Part shown: positions 33,413 through 42,407 of the stretch, piece after piece | How positions within the stretch are numbered: position 1 is the first letter of the stretch | How the letters are laid out: each line of letters opens with the position of its first letter | Assembly (NCBI RefSeq): GCF_900111565.1 | Contig: NZ_FOIK01000001.1 | Span: 899,309-963,308, forward strand | Reading direction: 5' to 3' | Length of the DNA stretch: 64,000 nt | DNA from: Paenibacillus sp. NFR01 | GTDB lineage: Bacteria > Bacillota > Bacilli > Paenibacillales > Paenibacillaceae | The notes under the pieces: model-generated | The model's input: the letters and a program-made list of their open reading frames with translations, nothing else | Databases searched by the model: none | Told to the model about the DNA's origin: nothing | Position numbers and translations under genes: made by a program

Positions 33413-34618
33413 ATGTCTATCTTTCTGAAAAACCGCGGAGCCTTGCTGGTTCTGATGCTTAATTTATTTCTCGTATTCACCGGTATCGGGCTGATAATAC
33501 CAATCATGCCCAAGTTCATGAACGACCTCGGAATCAACGGCAGCACGATCGGGCTCCTGGTCGCTACCTTTTCGCTGACGCAATTTCTGTTCTCGCCGCT
33601 GGCAGGCCGCCTGTCGGACACCTTTGGCCGCAAGCGGATGATCTTCTTCGGCATGTTGATCTTTGCCTTCTCCGAAGGGCTGTTCGGCTTTGCGGATTCC
33701 GCACTGCTGCTCTTTATCGCCCGGATGCTCGGCGGGATCAGCGCGGCGATGATCATGCCGTCCGTCATGGCCTACGCTGCGGACATCACCACGAGCGAGG
33801 AACGCGCCGCCGGGATGGGCTTCATCAACGCCAGCATCACGACGGGCTTTATCATCGGTCCGGGAATTGGAGGATACATCGCCGAATTCGGAATACGTGT
33901 TCCGTTCTATGCCGCAGGGGTTGCCGGGATTGCTGCTGCTCTCATTACGCTGTTGATCCTGCGGGAATCGCTGCCGGCGAAGGCGGCTGATTCAGCGGAT
34001 ACGCCTGTCCAGCCGCAGAAGAGCAGTCTGTTCTCCCAGCTTAAGCATTCGTACCGTGAACCGTATTTCCTCAGCCTGATTATCGTATTCGTTATGTCCT
34101 TCGGATTGGCGAATTTCGAGACGGTATTCGGCCTGTTCGTGGATCATAAGTTCGGCTTCGACCCGCAGGATATCGCCTTTATCATCACATTTGGATCCAT
34201 CGCAGGGGCGGTGGTTCAGGCCACGATCTTCAGCTGGATTCTCAAGCGTTTCGGCGAGAACCGCGTCATCAGCGTCTGCCTGTTTTTTGCAGGAACGTTT
34301 ATCCTTTTGACCCTTTTCGTGCATACCTTCTGGCTGATCTTTGCCGTAACTTTCGTCGTCTTTCTGGCGATCGACATTCTGCGTCCGGCGATCGGCACCC
34401 AGATGTCGATGCTGGCCAACGACCAGCAGGGTTATGTCGCCGGCCTCAACTCGGCTTTTACGAGTCTTGGAAATATCGCCGGTCCGATCGTCGCCGGATA
34501 TCTGTTCGACATCAATCTGAACTTCCCGTATTCGCTTTCGAGCCTGGTGCTGTTGTTCTGTTTTGCTTTCTCGCTGAAAGTATATGCCCGGCGCAAGAAG
34601 GTTTCCGTATCTTCATAA
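33413..34618 (+). CDS. MFS drug exporter, DHA1 (12-TMS) family
   Basis: 401 residues with 12 predicted membrane segments. Motif A is GRLSDTFGRKRM after the second helix. Motif C-like GFINASITTGFIIGPGIGGYI in the fifth helix marks drug/H+ antiporters. The sequence style is that of NorA/Bmr/TetA-like pumps of Bacillales. The central loop (residues 185-210) is hydrophilic. It is controlled by the upstream TetR gene through related operators. The transported drug is unknown. A terminator follows at 34645. Confidence 0.92.
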   Translation: MSIFLKNRGALLVLMLNLFLVFTGIGLIIPIMPKFMNDLGINGSTIGLLVATFSLTQFLFSPLAGRLSDTFGRKRMIFFGMLIFAFSEGLFGFADSALLLFIARMLGGISAAMIMPSVMAYAADITTSEERAAGMGFINASITTGFIIGPGIGGYIAEFGIRVPFYAAGVAGIAAALITLLILRESLPAKAADSADTPVQPQKSSLFSQLKHSYREPYFLSLIIVFVMSFGLANFETVFGLFVDHKFGFDPQDIAFIITFGSIAGAVVQATIFSWILKRFGENRVISVCLFFAGTFILLTLFVHTFWLIFAVTFVVFLAIDILRPAIGTQMSMLANDQQGYVAGLNSAFTSLGNIAGPIVAGYLFDINLNFPYSLSSLVLLFCFAFSLKVYARRKKVSVSS

Positions 34619-34644
34619 ACTTTCCTCCATGCACATCACCTTCC

Positions 34645-34680
34645 AAGCCGCGGGTTATACTAAACCTGCGGCTTATTTTT
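34645..34680 (+). terminator. Rho-independent terminator between MFS and germination genes
   Basis: AAGCCGCGGGTT pairs with AACCTGCGGCTT (one mismatch) around a 6-nt loop, followed by ATTTTTTAT. It sits only 20 nt before the next start codon, leaving little room for a promoter. Confidence 0.85.
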
Positions 34681-34700
34681 TATGCTGGGAGGATGAGCGG

Positions 34701-36026
34701 ATGGACACCTTGCCTGAAATGATTGAAGAAGCCTTTAAGGATTCGTCCGATTTTGTGAAACAGGATCTCGGGCGGATGGGGCAAGAGCAGTATTATGCCT
34801 ATTTTCTCCGGACCCTGGCCGCGTCGGCACGGTTGACTTATGTTCTTAACCGCGACGGAGACCGGGGTTTGTCTGCATTTTTGGAGCGCTATGAAGGCAG
34901 TACCGTGCAAGAAGCGGACCTGGCCGCCTGCGAAAAGGCGCTTTGCGAGGGACAGACGGTGCTGTGTCCGGCTGGTGCCTCTTCCGGCATTATTCTGGAG
35001 ACTTCGCAGACCCAGCAGCGCAGCATCCAATCTCCGTCTACCGAGAACGTGCTGCACGGCCCCATGTACAGCTTCAACGAGAATCTTTCGACCAATATCG
35101 CATTGATCCGCCAGCGGGTCCATTCGTCCAAATTGAAAAATCAAACCTTTAGCATCGGCGAAATCGGCCGGACGCAGGTAAGCCTGCTCTATGTGCAGTC
35201 GATGGCCGAGACGTCCCTGATCCGGAATCTGCAGCTGCGGCTGAACGAAATCCGCATTCCCGATCTCGAAGACAGCGGGCAGCTGCTGCGGCTGCTCGTT
35301 AAAGATAAAGGCATGCAGCTGTTCCCGAGATCCATGGCGACGGAACGTCCGGACCGCGCCGCCTCGGCGCTGCTAAAAGGGAAAGTCGTCCTGCTCGTCG
35401 ACGGTTCGCCTTTCGCCCTTATCGTCCCGGTCGTCTTTACCGATTTCTGGCATTCCCCGGAAGACACTTATTTAAGCCCGTATGTCGCTTATTTTTTGAC
35501 GACACTCCGTTTCCTTGCGCTGTTCATCAACTTGTTCCTGCCTGCGGCATATGTCGCCCTGACTTCGGTAAACGTCGATGTCAACCGGCTGGAGATCAGC
35601 CTGTCCGCTTCGGCCAGCCGGGAAGGCGTGCCTTATCCCGTCATTATCGAAACGGTGCTGATGCTGCTCGTCATCGATTTTATCGTTGAAGCTGGCGTCC
35701 GCTTGCCGAAGACGATCGGTTCCACCGTGACCATGGTCGGCGGGGTCGTGCTCGGACAGGCGGTTATTCAAGCCAATATCGTCAGCAATCTGCTCGTCTT
35801 TATCGTTGCCGCTACCGCCATCACGAATTTTATCGTCATCGATTACCAGATGGGGCTGATTCAGCGCATGCTTAAATATATCGTTTTGGCGGGAGCCGGA
35901 ATCGCCGGGCTGTTGGGCATGATGTTTTGCTTTGCCTGTCTCGTCTTTTATTTAAGCTGCCTGGAGTCATTCGGTAAACCATATCTGACCTCGCTGCTGC
36001 CAGAGAAGGAGCGATCCGGCCCATGA
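34701..36026 (+). CDS. GerA-type spore germination receptor, A subunit
   Basis: 441 residues from ATG 34701 (GGGAGG 8 nt ahead). The hydrophilic N-terminal domain (to about 235) contains ENVLHGPMYSFNENLSTNIALIRQRV, the family's most conserved stretch. The membrane domain has about five helices and the characteristic LRFLALFINLFLPAAYVAL and SREGVPYPVIIETVLMLLVIDFIVEAGVRLPKTIG. Residues usual at the extreme N-terminus of long homologues are missing, so this is a compact A subunit. It forms nutrient-gated ion-channel complexes in the inner membrane of spores with the B and C subunits encoded next. Expression is expected in the forespore (SigG). Confidence 0.95.
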   Translation: MDTLPEMIEEAFKDSSDFVKQDLGRMGQEQYYAYFLRTLAASARLTYVLNRDGDRGLSAFLERYEGSTVQEADLAACEKALCEGQTVLCPAGASSGIILETSQTQQRSIQSPSTENVLHGPMYSFNENLSTNIALIRQRVHSSKLKNQTFSIGEIGRTQVSLLYVQSMAETSLIRNLQLRLNEIRIPDLEDSGQLLRLLVKDKGMQLFPRSMATERPDRAASALLKGKVVLLVDGSPFALIVPVVFTDFWHSPEDTYLSPYVAYFLTTLRFLALFINLFLPAAYVALTSVNVDVNRLEISLSASASREGVPYPVIIETVLMLLVIDFIVEAGVRLPKTIGSTVTMVGGVVLGQAVIQANIVSNLLVFIVAATAITNFIVIDYQMGLIQRMLKYIVLAGAGIAGLLGMMFCFACLVFYLSCLESFGKPYLTSLLPEKERSGP

Positions 36027-37126
36027 ACAAGACGCCGGCTTTATCCCGTTACTCGCTGTATGTCATGCAGTCGCTGTACTTTGGCGGTTCCGCCGGTTAC
36101 CTGTATCCTTCCTTAATCATCCGCTCGACGGATTCGGCCTTTTGGGTGCCGATCGTGGTATGGGCGCTGCTTGCGGCGGGAGGCGCCTGTCTGTATTCGC
36201 TGGCGCTGGGCCGGGTTTCGCTGCCGATGATTCCTGCGCTCCGTAACCATTGCGGCCGCATCCTTAGTATATTGCTTGCGCTTCCGCTTCTGCTCTTTAT
36301 CGGCGGGGCGATCATCGTGCTGCTGCGCGGCTATACCGAAATGATCACGATGACGATGCTGCCGCGCACCCCGATTGCGTTTTTGAACGGCATTTTACTG
36401 GTTCCGGTTCTGATGGCGAGCGCGGGGATTATGCCGATTGTGCGGGCCGCACGTGTTTTTTTCCTGTTAACCTTAATGCTTTCGACGGTGCTGATGCTTC
36501 TGAGCTTCAGTGATCTCGATTTTTCGCTCGGTCGGCCATGGCTGCGGACGGATGGACATTTCTTGGGCGATGCCGCATTTTATGCCAGTTCCTATTTGTG
36601 GACCGGATATGTCTTTACGGCGCTGCTGGGATCGTACACCGGTGTTGCTTTAAGGAAGTTTTGGCAGCCTTCGTTCCTGTCCATTTGCTGCGCGATGCCG
36701 TATTTGCTGGGCGTGGTGTATTTGCCTGTGCTTACCTTTGGTCCGGAGCTCAGCCGGCAGCTGATTCTGCCTTATGTCTCCAAGCTGGATTCCGTGTATC
36801 ATTACTGGATCATCCTGGAGAACCTTACAGCGGTTCTGCTATCCAATATGATGATTTATGTGCTCTTCGTCTTGTCGCTGAAGCTCCATGTGATGGGGCA
36901 GATGCTGCAAGATTTTTTCCCTTCCTGGAGAAAAAGGTGGATTTTCGGAACGCTGGGCGTAGTCATGTATACCGCCTCCGTAATGATTCCATCCTGGGCC
37001 GCACTGATTCATTTGCTGCACCTTATGACAGGTCTAAGGCTGTATGCAATGTTCGGGTTTCCGCTGCTGGCGTTGACGGCGTTCGCCGTATCCGCACGCG
37101 TGCAAAGAAGGAGGGAGGCTGCGTGA
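36023..37126 (+). CDS. GerA-type spore germination receptor, B subunit
   Basis: 367 residues with about ten membrane helices, of the amino acid/polyamine/organocation transporter fold. It begins with the LSRYSLYVMQSLYFGGSAGYLYP pattern and contains GYTEMITMTMLPRTPIAFLNG, as in GerAB/GerKB proteins, which bind the germinant. It overlaps the A subunit gene by 4 nt (ATGA) and the C subunit gene by 4 nt (GTGA). Germinant identity cannot be read from the sequence. Confidence 0.94.
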   Translation: MNKTPALSRYSLYVMQSLYFGGSAGYLYPSLIIRSTDSAFWVPIVVWALLAAGGACLYSLALGRVSLPMIPALRNHCGRILSILLALPLLLFIGGAIIVLLRGYTEMITMTMLPRTPIAFLNGILLVPVLMASAGIMPIVRAARVFFLLTLMLSTVLMLLSFSDLDFSLGRPWLRTDGHFLGDAAFYASSYLWTGYVFTALLGSYTGVALRKFWQPSFLSICCAMPYLLGVVYLPVLTFGPELSRQLILPYVSKLDSVYHYWIILENLTAVLLSNMMIYVLFVLSLKLHVMGQMLQDFFPSWRKRWIFGTLGVVMYTASVMIPSWAALIHLLHLMTGLRLYAMFGFPLLALTAFAVSARVQRRREAA

Positions 37127-38217
37127 AATGGCGTTTTGTTTGGCTAACGTGTCTACTATGCGGCATCCTGCCGCTTGTGGGCTGCTGGGATGCCAAGGAT
37201 ATCGACAACCGGATGATCGTTGGCGCGATGGGCGTCGAACGGCCGGAAAAGGATAAGCCTTCCGTGCGGGTGTGGTTCCGGTTTCCCATCCCCAAAACCC
37301 CGGGAACGAGCGGGAACGGCAGCGATTTTTTTGCCACCTCCCAAGCCGGCGATACGGTCATCGACGCGACCAACCAGATGCGATACCGGCTGCCCAAAGC
37401 TCTCGATTTGTCGTCCGTACGCGCATTCCTGATCGACGAAACGATGGCGAAAGAAGGGTTGCGGCAATACTTGGATTTTACCGTCCGCGAACGTTCGGTG
37501 CCGCTGGATACCGTCGTCGCGCTCGTCACGGGAGACATGAATCAAATCTTCAGCAACCCGAACCCGACGGGAGAACTTTCGGGTCTGTATACGAAGCTGT
37601 TCTTTGAGCCCTTTGCCGGCGGAATCCCCCGAAAGAACAAAGTGGAGCTGTGGGAGGTGTACGCCAAGCTGTACAATCCGCTGCAGGCCAATCTCATTCC
37701 GCTCGTACGGGAGAGCGAGCACAACATGTTCAGCCTGGTGGGCAACGCATACTTTGCCGGGGATAAGCTGGCCGGAATCTTGACGCCGGACGAGACGCTT
37801 CTCTACGAGATTATCAGCCGTAGCATCGGCGAGACTGAAATGGAGCTGACGAAAAAAGCCGACGTCAAAATCCTGAATAACCGTACCCGGATTAAAGCCA
37901 GCCTGAAGGCGGACGGGCATCCGCTGATCCGCGTGACCTCGCGGGTTGACTGCACGTTAGTTAACAGCTCCGGCGAGGAGCGGCTGTCCGCTTCCCGGAT
38001 CGAACAGTATCTGGAACAGAAGCTGATCCGGCAGGCGGCAGGCTTGTTTGCCAAAACGCAGGCGAAACGGTCGGACATCTTCGGGTTCGGCAATCATTTT
38101 CGCGGCAAGCTGGCGGTCTCCCGTTATCCTTCCTGGCCATCGATGTATCAGCAGGCGGAGATCAGGTTCAAGATCAAGGTCAAGCTGCGCAATACCGGGC
38201 TGGAGTATTTGGAATAG
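37123..38217 (+). CDS. GerA-type spore germination receptor, C subunit (lipoprotein)
   Basis: 364 residues from GTG 37123, with GGAGGGAGG ahead. The frame is open much further upstream, but that is inside the B gene. The signal peptide ends in the lipobox LPLVGC (Cys21) and is followed at once by WDAKDIDNRMIVGAMGVER, the Ger(x)C family start. The rest matches the three-domain GerBC fold (DLSSVRAFLIDETMAKEGLRQYLDF, KADVKILNNRTRIKASLKADG). It anchors to the outer face of the spore inner membrane as part of the receptor. Last gene of the operon; no strong terminator is visible. Confidence 0.94.
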   Translation: MKWRFVWLTCLLCGILPLVGCWDAKDIDNRMIVGAMGVERPEKDKPSVRVWFRFPIPKTPGTSGNGSDFFATSQAGDTVIDATNQMRYRLPKALDLSSVRAFLIDETMAKEGLRQYLDFTVRERSVPLDTVVALVTGDMNQIFSNPNPTGELSGLYTKLFFEPFAGGIPRKNKVELWEVYAKLYNPLQANLIPLVRESEHNMFSLVGNAYFAGDKLAGILTPDETLLYEIISRSIGETEMELTKKADVKILNNRTRIKASLKADGHPLIRVTSRVDCTLVNSSGEERLSASRIEQYLEQKLIRQAAGLFAKTQAKRSDIFGFGNHFRGKLAVSRYPSWPSMYQQAEIRFKIKVKLRNTGLEYLE

Positions 38218-38296
38218 GCGAGCAAAACATCCGGATTGATTTAGCGGGAACGGGCATACACATGAATCAGAAACCCGTATTGAAGGAGCTGATTTC

Positions 38297-39121
38297 ATGA
38301 ACGTTTATTCGTCACGGCCGCAGCCTTTTGGCTATTATCCGTTGTCTTACGGCGCGAACTATGAGGCATTCAACAGGGGGAAGCAGCAGCCGTTGACCTT
38401 TGTGCTCGTGCACGGCTCGTGGGCAGATGTCAGCTTCTGGGACGGCGTCGCTGCCGAGCTGCGCAATCAGGGGCATAACGTGTACGTTCCGGAATATCCG
38501 GGTCACGGCTCCGATCCGAACAAAAACGTGACGCACCAGGAGATCGACGATGCCGTTGCTAAGTATATCATCACCCGCAATTTGCAGCAGATCGTCCTGG
38601 TCGGCCACAGCTTCGGCGGTTCCGTCGTTCAGAAGGTTGCCGAACAAGTTCCCGAACGGCTCAAGCGGATCGTGTTTATCGACGGTTTTGTCGTTGCCGA
38701 CGGGGAATCGTTGGGCGACCAGTTCCCGCCGTCTTCACAGCAGTATTTCAAGCAGCTCGTCGAAGCCTCGGGCAATCATACGCTGATGCTTCCTTATCCT
38801 GTCTTCAGGGACACATTCATGAATCTGGCCGATGCGGAGCTCGTCCGCGCCACCTACAGCAAGATTACGCCGGAGCCGGCAGGACCGCTCTTCGAAAAGC
38901 TGGATTTAAAGAAGTTTTTCGCCCTCAATACTCCGAAAAGCTATATATACCTGACCGAAGACAATGTGCTCCCGCAGGGCGAAGGGTACGGGTGGCATCC
39001 GCATATGTCGAGCCGGCTTGGCGTCTTCCGGTTAATCAAGGATCACGGCGACCATATGACCACCTTCAAAACCGATCCGCGCCGGGTAGCCCAGCGTCTG
39101 TACGAAGCCGCGCGGGATTGA
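38297..39121 (+). CDS. Alpha/beta hydrolase
   Basis: 274 residues, no signal peptide. The oxyanion motif is in FVLVHGSWADVSFW, the nucleophile Ser105 in the elbow GHSFGG, and the catalytic His in DHGDHMTTF. This is the esterase/EstC-like branch seen in Bacillales (annotated alpha/beta fold hydrolase). Substrate unknown. AAGGAGCTG precedes the ATG. Single gene, separated from the germination operon by 79 nt. Confidence 0.88.
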   Translation: MNVYSSRPQPFGYYPLSYGANYEAFNRGKQQPLTFVLVHGSWADVSFWDGVAAELRNQGHNVYVPEYPGHGSDPNKNVTHQEIDDAVAKYIITRNLQQIVLVGHSFGGSVVQKVAEQVPERLKRIVFIDGFVVADGESLGDQFPPSSQQYFKQLVEASGNHTLMLPYPVFRDTFMNLADAELVRATYSKITPEPAGPLFEKLDLKKFFALNTPKSYIYLTEDNVLPQGEGYGWHPHMSSRLGVFRLIKDHGDHMTTFKTDPRRVAQRLYEAARD

Positions 39122-39238
39122 GGCTGGATACAGCGCTGTTATACTTTCGCACTTAGTTCGATCGTGTATGGACAAAAGAAACTAGTAAAAATAAAATACC
39201 TTTTTATAGAAAAATTCTAGAAAATACTAATATATGGG

Positions 39239-39459
39239 TATAATAGGAGTACAGCTATGAAATCATCCTATGAAAGCAAACAGAATTGTATCGTCGGCTC
39301 TGCGGAGGGCCCTTGTCGACCCGCATACATACGGAGAATATGACGCAGCCTCCGGTCCTGAGCGACAAAAGAAAGGAGGATAGCCGCTTTTATTGTAACC
39401 GCTTACCAAGGAGTGAATGGGATCCATCCTGCCAATCTTTCATATTGGGAGGAAGACGA
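39239..39459 (+). promoter_or_regulatory. Long leader of the secreted beta-helix gene
   Basis: The 338-nt gap after the hydrolase holds an AT-rich promoter region with a perfect -10 (TATAAT, 39239-39244) and a weak -35. A 215-nt leader follows. It includes a short ORF with its own ribosome binding site and a cre-like box TGTAACCGCTTACC (39394-39407) that could bind CcpA as a roadblock. Confidence 0.5.
39257..39343 (+). CDS. Possible 28-codon leader ORF
   Basis: ATG with TAGGAG 8 nt ahead. It encodes MKSSYESKQNCIVGSAEG and ten more residues, then ends in TGA overlapping an ATG (39340) that is in frame with the main protein. It could be a translated upstream ORF or chance. Confidence 0.3.
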   Translation: MKSSYESKQNCIVGSAEGPCRPAYIRRI

Positions 39460-42342
39460 ATGTTAAAAAGGATGGCTTCGACCGTTTCAGCACTGGCTAT
39501 GGCGCTGAGCCTGTTTGCCGCAAGTCCGGCTGTAGTCCAAGCGGCACCGATCAGCGAGGCGAACAATACGATCTTTGGTCCTAATGTGTATGTGTTTGAT
39601 CCGACCATGTCCGCTGCAGATATCCAAGGCGTTACGAATACCGTGTTTGCTTCCATGGAATCCAATGAATTCAGCAGCGACCGCAAAGCATTTCTTTTTA
39701 AGCCGGGAACTTATAATGTGAACTTTAATGTGGGCTTTTACACTCATGTGGCCGGGCTGGGACAGAACCCGGGAGACGTCAACATCACAGGCGGCTTAAA
39801 CGTCAATGCGGACTGGGACAACGGCAATGCGACGCGTAACTTCTGGCGCGTGATCGAGAACATGACGATTACGCCGGCAAGCGGCACGACGCAGATTGCA
39901 GTCTCCCAAGCGGCCCCGCTGCGCCGGCTGCATATTCAGGGCAAGCTGGACCTGTTTGATTTCGACAACAACTGGAACGCCGGCTGGGCGAGCGGCGGCT
40001 TTCTGGCCGACTCGAAGATCGACGGGCAGGTGCTTCCGGCTTCGCAGCAGCAGTGGTTTGCCCGTAACAGCACATGGGGCAGCTGGGCGAACGGGGTATG
40101 GAATATGGTATTTGTCGGGGACAACAACGCGCCTGCCGGCAATTTTCCGGACCCGCCGTATACCGTTGTGAACCAGACGCCGGTGATCCGAGAGAAGCCG
40201 TATCTTTACATCAACAATGCCGGACAATACCAGGTCTTCGTGCCGTCGCTCCAGACAAACACCCAGGGCATCAGCTGGGCAAACGGGCCGACACCGGGAC
40301 AATCGATCTCCATCGACCAGTTCTATATCGCCCGTCCGGAAACCGCCACTGCGGCAACCCTTAATGCGGCTTTGAGCCAGGGCAAAAACCTGCTGTTCAC
40401 GCCGGGGATATTCCATCTGAACGATACGATCCGCGTCAATAACCCGAATACCGTGGTGCTGGGCATCGGTCTTGCGACACTGGTGCCGGATAACGGGCAA
40501 ACGGCCATGGCGGTGGCAGATGTGGACGGCGTCAAAATCGCCGGTCTCACATTCGACGCAGGTCCGCTGAATTCCCCTTCTTTACTTGACGTCGGTCCGG
40601 GCGGAAGCGGAGCCGGGCATGCCGCCAATCCGACGTCGCTGCATGACTTGACGTTCCGCACCGGCGGCGCGATCGCCGGGAAAAATGATGTGAGCCTTAA
40701 GATCAACAGCAGCGACGTAATCGGCGACCATTTCTGGATTTGGCGTGCGGACCATGGCGCAGGTGCCGCCTGGACGAACAACGTCTCGAAAAACGGACTT
40801 GTGGTGAACGGCAACAATGTCACGCTGTACGGCTTGTTCAACGAGCATCATAACGAATATCAGACCCTGTGGAACGGAAACGGCGGACGGCTGTATTTTT
40901 ACCAGTCGGAAATTCCGTACGATGTACCGAACCAGTCTTCCTGGATGGCGAACAACGGTACCGTGAACGGCTACGCTTCATATAAAGTGGCGGACAGCGT
41001 GACGAGCCATGAAGCTTGGGGGCTTGGTGTGTATTCGTATTTCCGCGATGCCGCCGTCAAGCTGGAAAGCGCCATCGAAGTGCCGAACGTACCGGGCGTG
41101 AAGCTTCACCATATGACCACGATTTGGCTGTCCGGCACGGCAGGCAGCGAAATTACGCATATCGTCAACAATCAAGGCGGCAGCGTATACGCGAATTCGC
41201 CGGCCGCTGCAATGCGACAGACCTTAGCGGAATTTGCCGGTACTGGTGCGGTGGATACGATCCCGCCCAGCACGCCGGCTAACCTGATGGCAACGGCGGC
41301 TTCCAGCAGCCAGATAAACCTGACCTGGACGGGTTCGACTGATAATGTCGGCGTTGCTGGCTATGAGATTTACCGGAACGGCGCCTTGGCCGCTACATCG
41401 TCCACAAATTCTTATACCGACACCGGTTTAGCTGCTTCGACTTCATACAGCTATACGGTTAAGGCCAAAGATGCGGCAAATAACCTGTCCGCCGCCAGCA
41501 ACACCGCAACAGCGAACACACTAGCAGGGACCGGCTCCGCTCTGGATCGGACGGGGTGGACGGCGACTTCTTCGCCAACCAGCGGCGACGTTCCCGGCAA
41601 CTTGCTGGACGGCAGCATGGCCACCCGCTGGAGCACGGGCGTAACGATGGCGCCGGGGCAGTACTTTACGATTGATATGAAAGCAGCCAAGTCGTTTAAC
41701 AAGCTCGTCATGGACTCCAGCGGCAGCGACAATGACTATGCCCGCGGGTATGAGGTCTACGTCTCCAGTGACGGGACGAACTGGGGCAGCGCGGTTGCGA
41801 GCGGCACGGGCGGCGGACCGGTCGTTACCGTGAACTTTACGGCCCAGAATGCCCGCTACATCAAAGTGGTGCAGACCGGAACGTCAACAAGTTGGTGGTC
41901 GATCCGCGAGGTGAATGTTTACGGCAGCGGCACGGGCGGCGGAACCGGTTCCGTGCTTAGCCGCACCGGTTGGATCGCAGCCTCCACGCCAACCAGCGGC
42001 GATGTTCCGGCCAACCTGCTGGACGGCAGCATGGCCACCCGCTGGAGCACCGGTACGCCGATGGCGCCGGGGCAGTTTTTTACGATCGATATGCAGTCGG
42101 TGAAGACCTTCAATAAACTCGTGATGGATTCCACCGGCAGCGACAGTGACTATGCCCGCGGGTATGAGGTGTATGTCTCCAGCGACGGGACGAACTGGGG
42201 CAGCGCGATTGCGAGCGGCACGGGCAGCGGGCCGGTCGTAACCGTGAATTTTACGGCCCAAAATGCCCGTTACATCAAAGTGGCGCAGACCGGAACGTCA
42301 ACCAGCTGGTGGTCGATCCGCGAAGTGAACGTATACGATTAA
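39460..42342 (+). CDS. Secreted beta-helix protein with FN3 and two F5/8-type C domains
   Basis: 960 residues from ATG 39460 with GGGAGGAAG ahead. A classical signal peptide ends near AVVQA-AP (residue 29). Residues 30-590 form a repetitive beta-strand region (VFLFKPGTYN-like segments, GLFNEHHNEYQTLWNGNGGR, GDHFWIWRADHGAG) consistent with a right-handed beta-helix polysaccharide-active enzyme. I recall close relatives annotated only as coagulation factor 5/8 or adenylyl cyclase proteins. Residues 599-692 are a fibronectin type III domain, and 694-822 and 832-960 are two near-identical F5/8-type (CBM32-like) carbohydrate-binding domains. It is the only secreted carbohydrate-active protein here. 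The catalytic family is unassigned. Confidence 0.8.
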   Translation: MLKRMASTVSALAMALSLFAASPAVVQAAPISEANNTIFGPNVYVFDPTMSAADIQGVTNTVFASMESNEFSSDRKAFLFKPGTYNVNFNVGFYTHVAGLGQNPGDVNITGGLNVNADWDNGNATRNFWRVIENMTITPASGTTQIAVSQAAPLRRLHIQGKLDLFDFDNNWNAGWASGGFLADSKIDGQVLPASQQQWFARNSTWGSWANGVWNMVFVGDNNAPAGNFPDPPYTVVNQTPVIREKPYLYINNAGQYQVFVPSLQTNTQGISWANGPTPGQSISIDQFYIARPETATAATLNAALSQGKNLLFTPGIFHLNDTIRVNNPNTVVLGIGLATLVPDNGQTAMAVADVDGVKIAGLTFDAGPLNSPSLLDVGPGGSGAGHAANPTSLHDLTFRTGGAIAGKNDVSLKINSSDVIGDHFWIWRADHGAGAAWTNNVSKNGLVVNGNNVTLYGLFNEHHNEYQTLWNGNGGRLYFYQSEIPYDVPNQSSWMANNGTVNGYASYKVADSVTSHEAWGLGVYSYFRDAAVKLESAIEVPNVPGVKLHHMTTIWLSGTAGSEITHIVNNQGGSVYANSPAAAMRQTLAEFAGTGAVDTIPPSTPANLMATAASSSQINLTWTGSTDNVGVAGYEIYRNGALAATSSTNSYTDTGLAASTSYSYTVKAKDAANNLSAASNTATANTLAGTGSALDRTGWTATSSPTSGDVPGNLLDGSMATRWSTGVTMAPGQYFTIDMKAAKSFNKLVMDSSGSDNDYARGYEVYVSSDGTNWGSAVASGTGGGPVVTVNFTAQNARYIKVVQTGTSTSWWSIREVNVYGSGTGGGTGSVLSRTGWIAASTPTSGDVPANLLDGSMATRWSTGTPMAPGQFFTIDMQSVKTFNKLVMDSTGSDSDYARGYEVYVSSDGTNWGSAIASGTGSGPVVTVNFTAQNARYIKVAQTGTSTSWWSIREVNVYD
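41527..42339 (+). repeat. Tandem 414-bp duplication encoding two F5/8-type C domains
   Basis: Copies 41527-41940 and 41941-42339 are highly similar at DNA level (long identical stretches such as CTGGACGGCAGCATGGCCAC). This indicates recent internal duplication or gene conversion. Confidence 0.88.
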
Positions 42343-42359
42343 TCTTCTAACACAAAGTC

Positions 42360-42402
42360 AAAACGCCCCCGGATCATCCTAGGATGGTTGGGGGCGTTTT
42401 TT
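42360..42402 (+). terminator. Bidirectional terminator
   Basis: AAAACGCCCCC and GGGGCGTTTT enclose CATCCTAGGATG. It lies between convergent genes, with A/T runs on both sides. Confidence 0.88.
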
Positions 42403-42407
42403 CACGC

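Noticed and set aside
34630..34662. SigG-like promoter (TGCACA ... TATACTA) before the germination operon
   Set aside because: The spacing is 20 nt instead of 17-18 and the -10 lies within the MFS terminator stem; not convincing.
36538..37122. Extension of the GerC-type frame 195 codons upstream
   Set aside because: It lies inside the B subunit gene. The lipoprotein signal peptide and GGAGGGAGG site fix the start at GTG 37123.
39460..41230. Assignment of the beta-helix region to GH55 or GH87
   Set aside because: The motifs I know for these families are not evident; only the fold class is supported.
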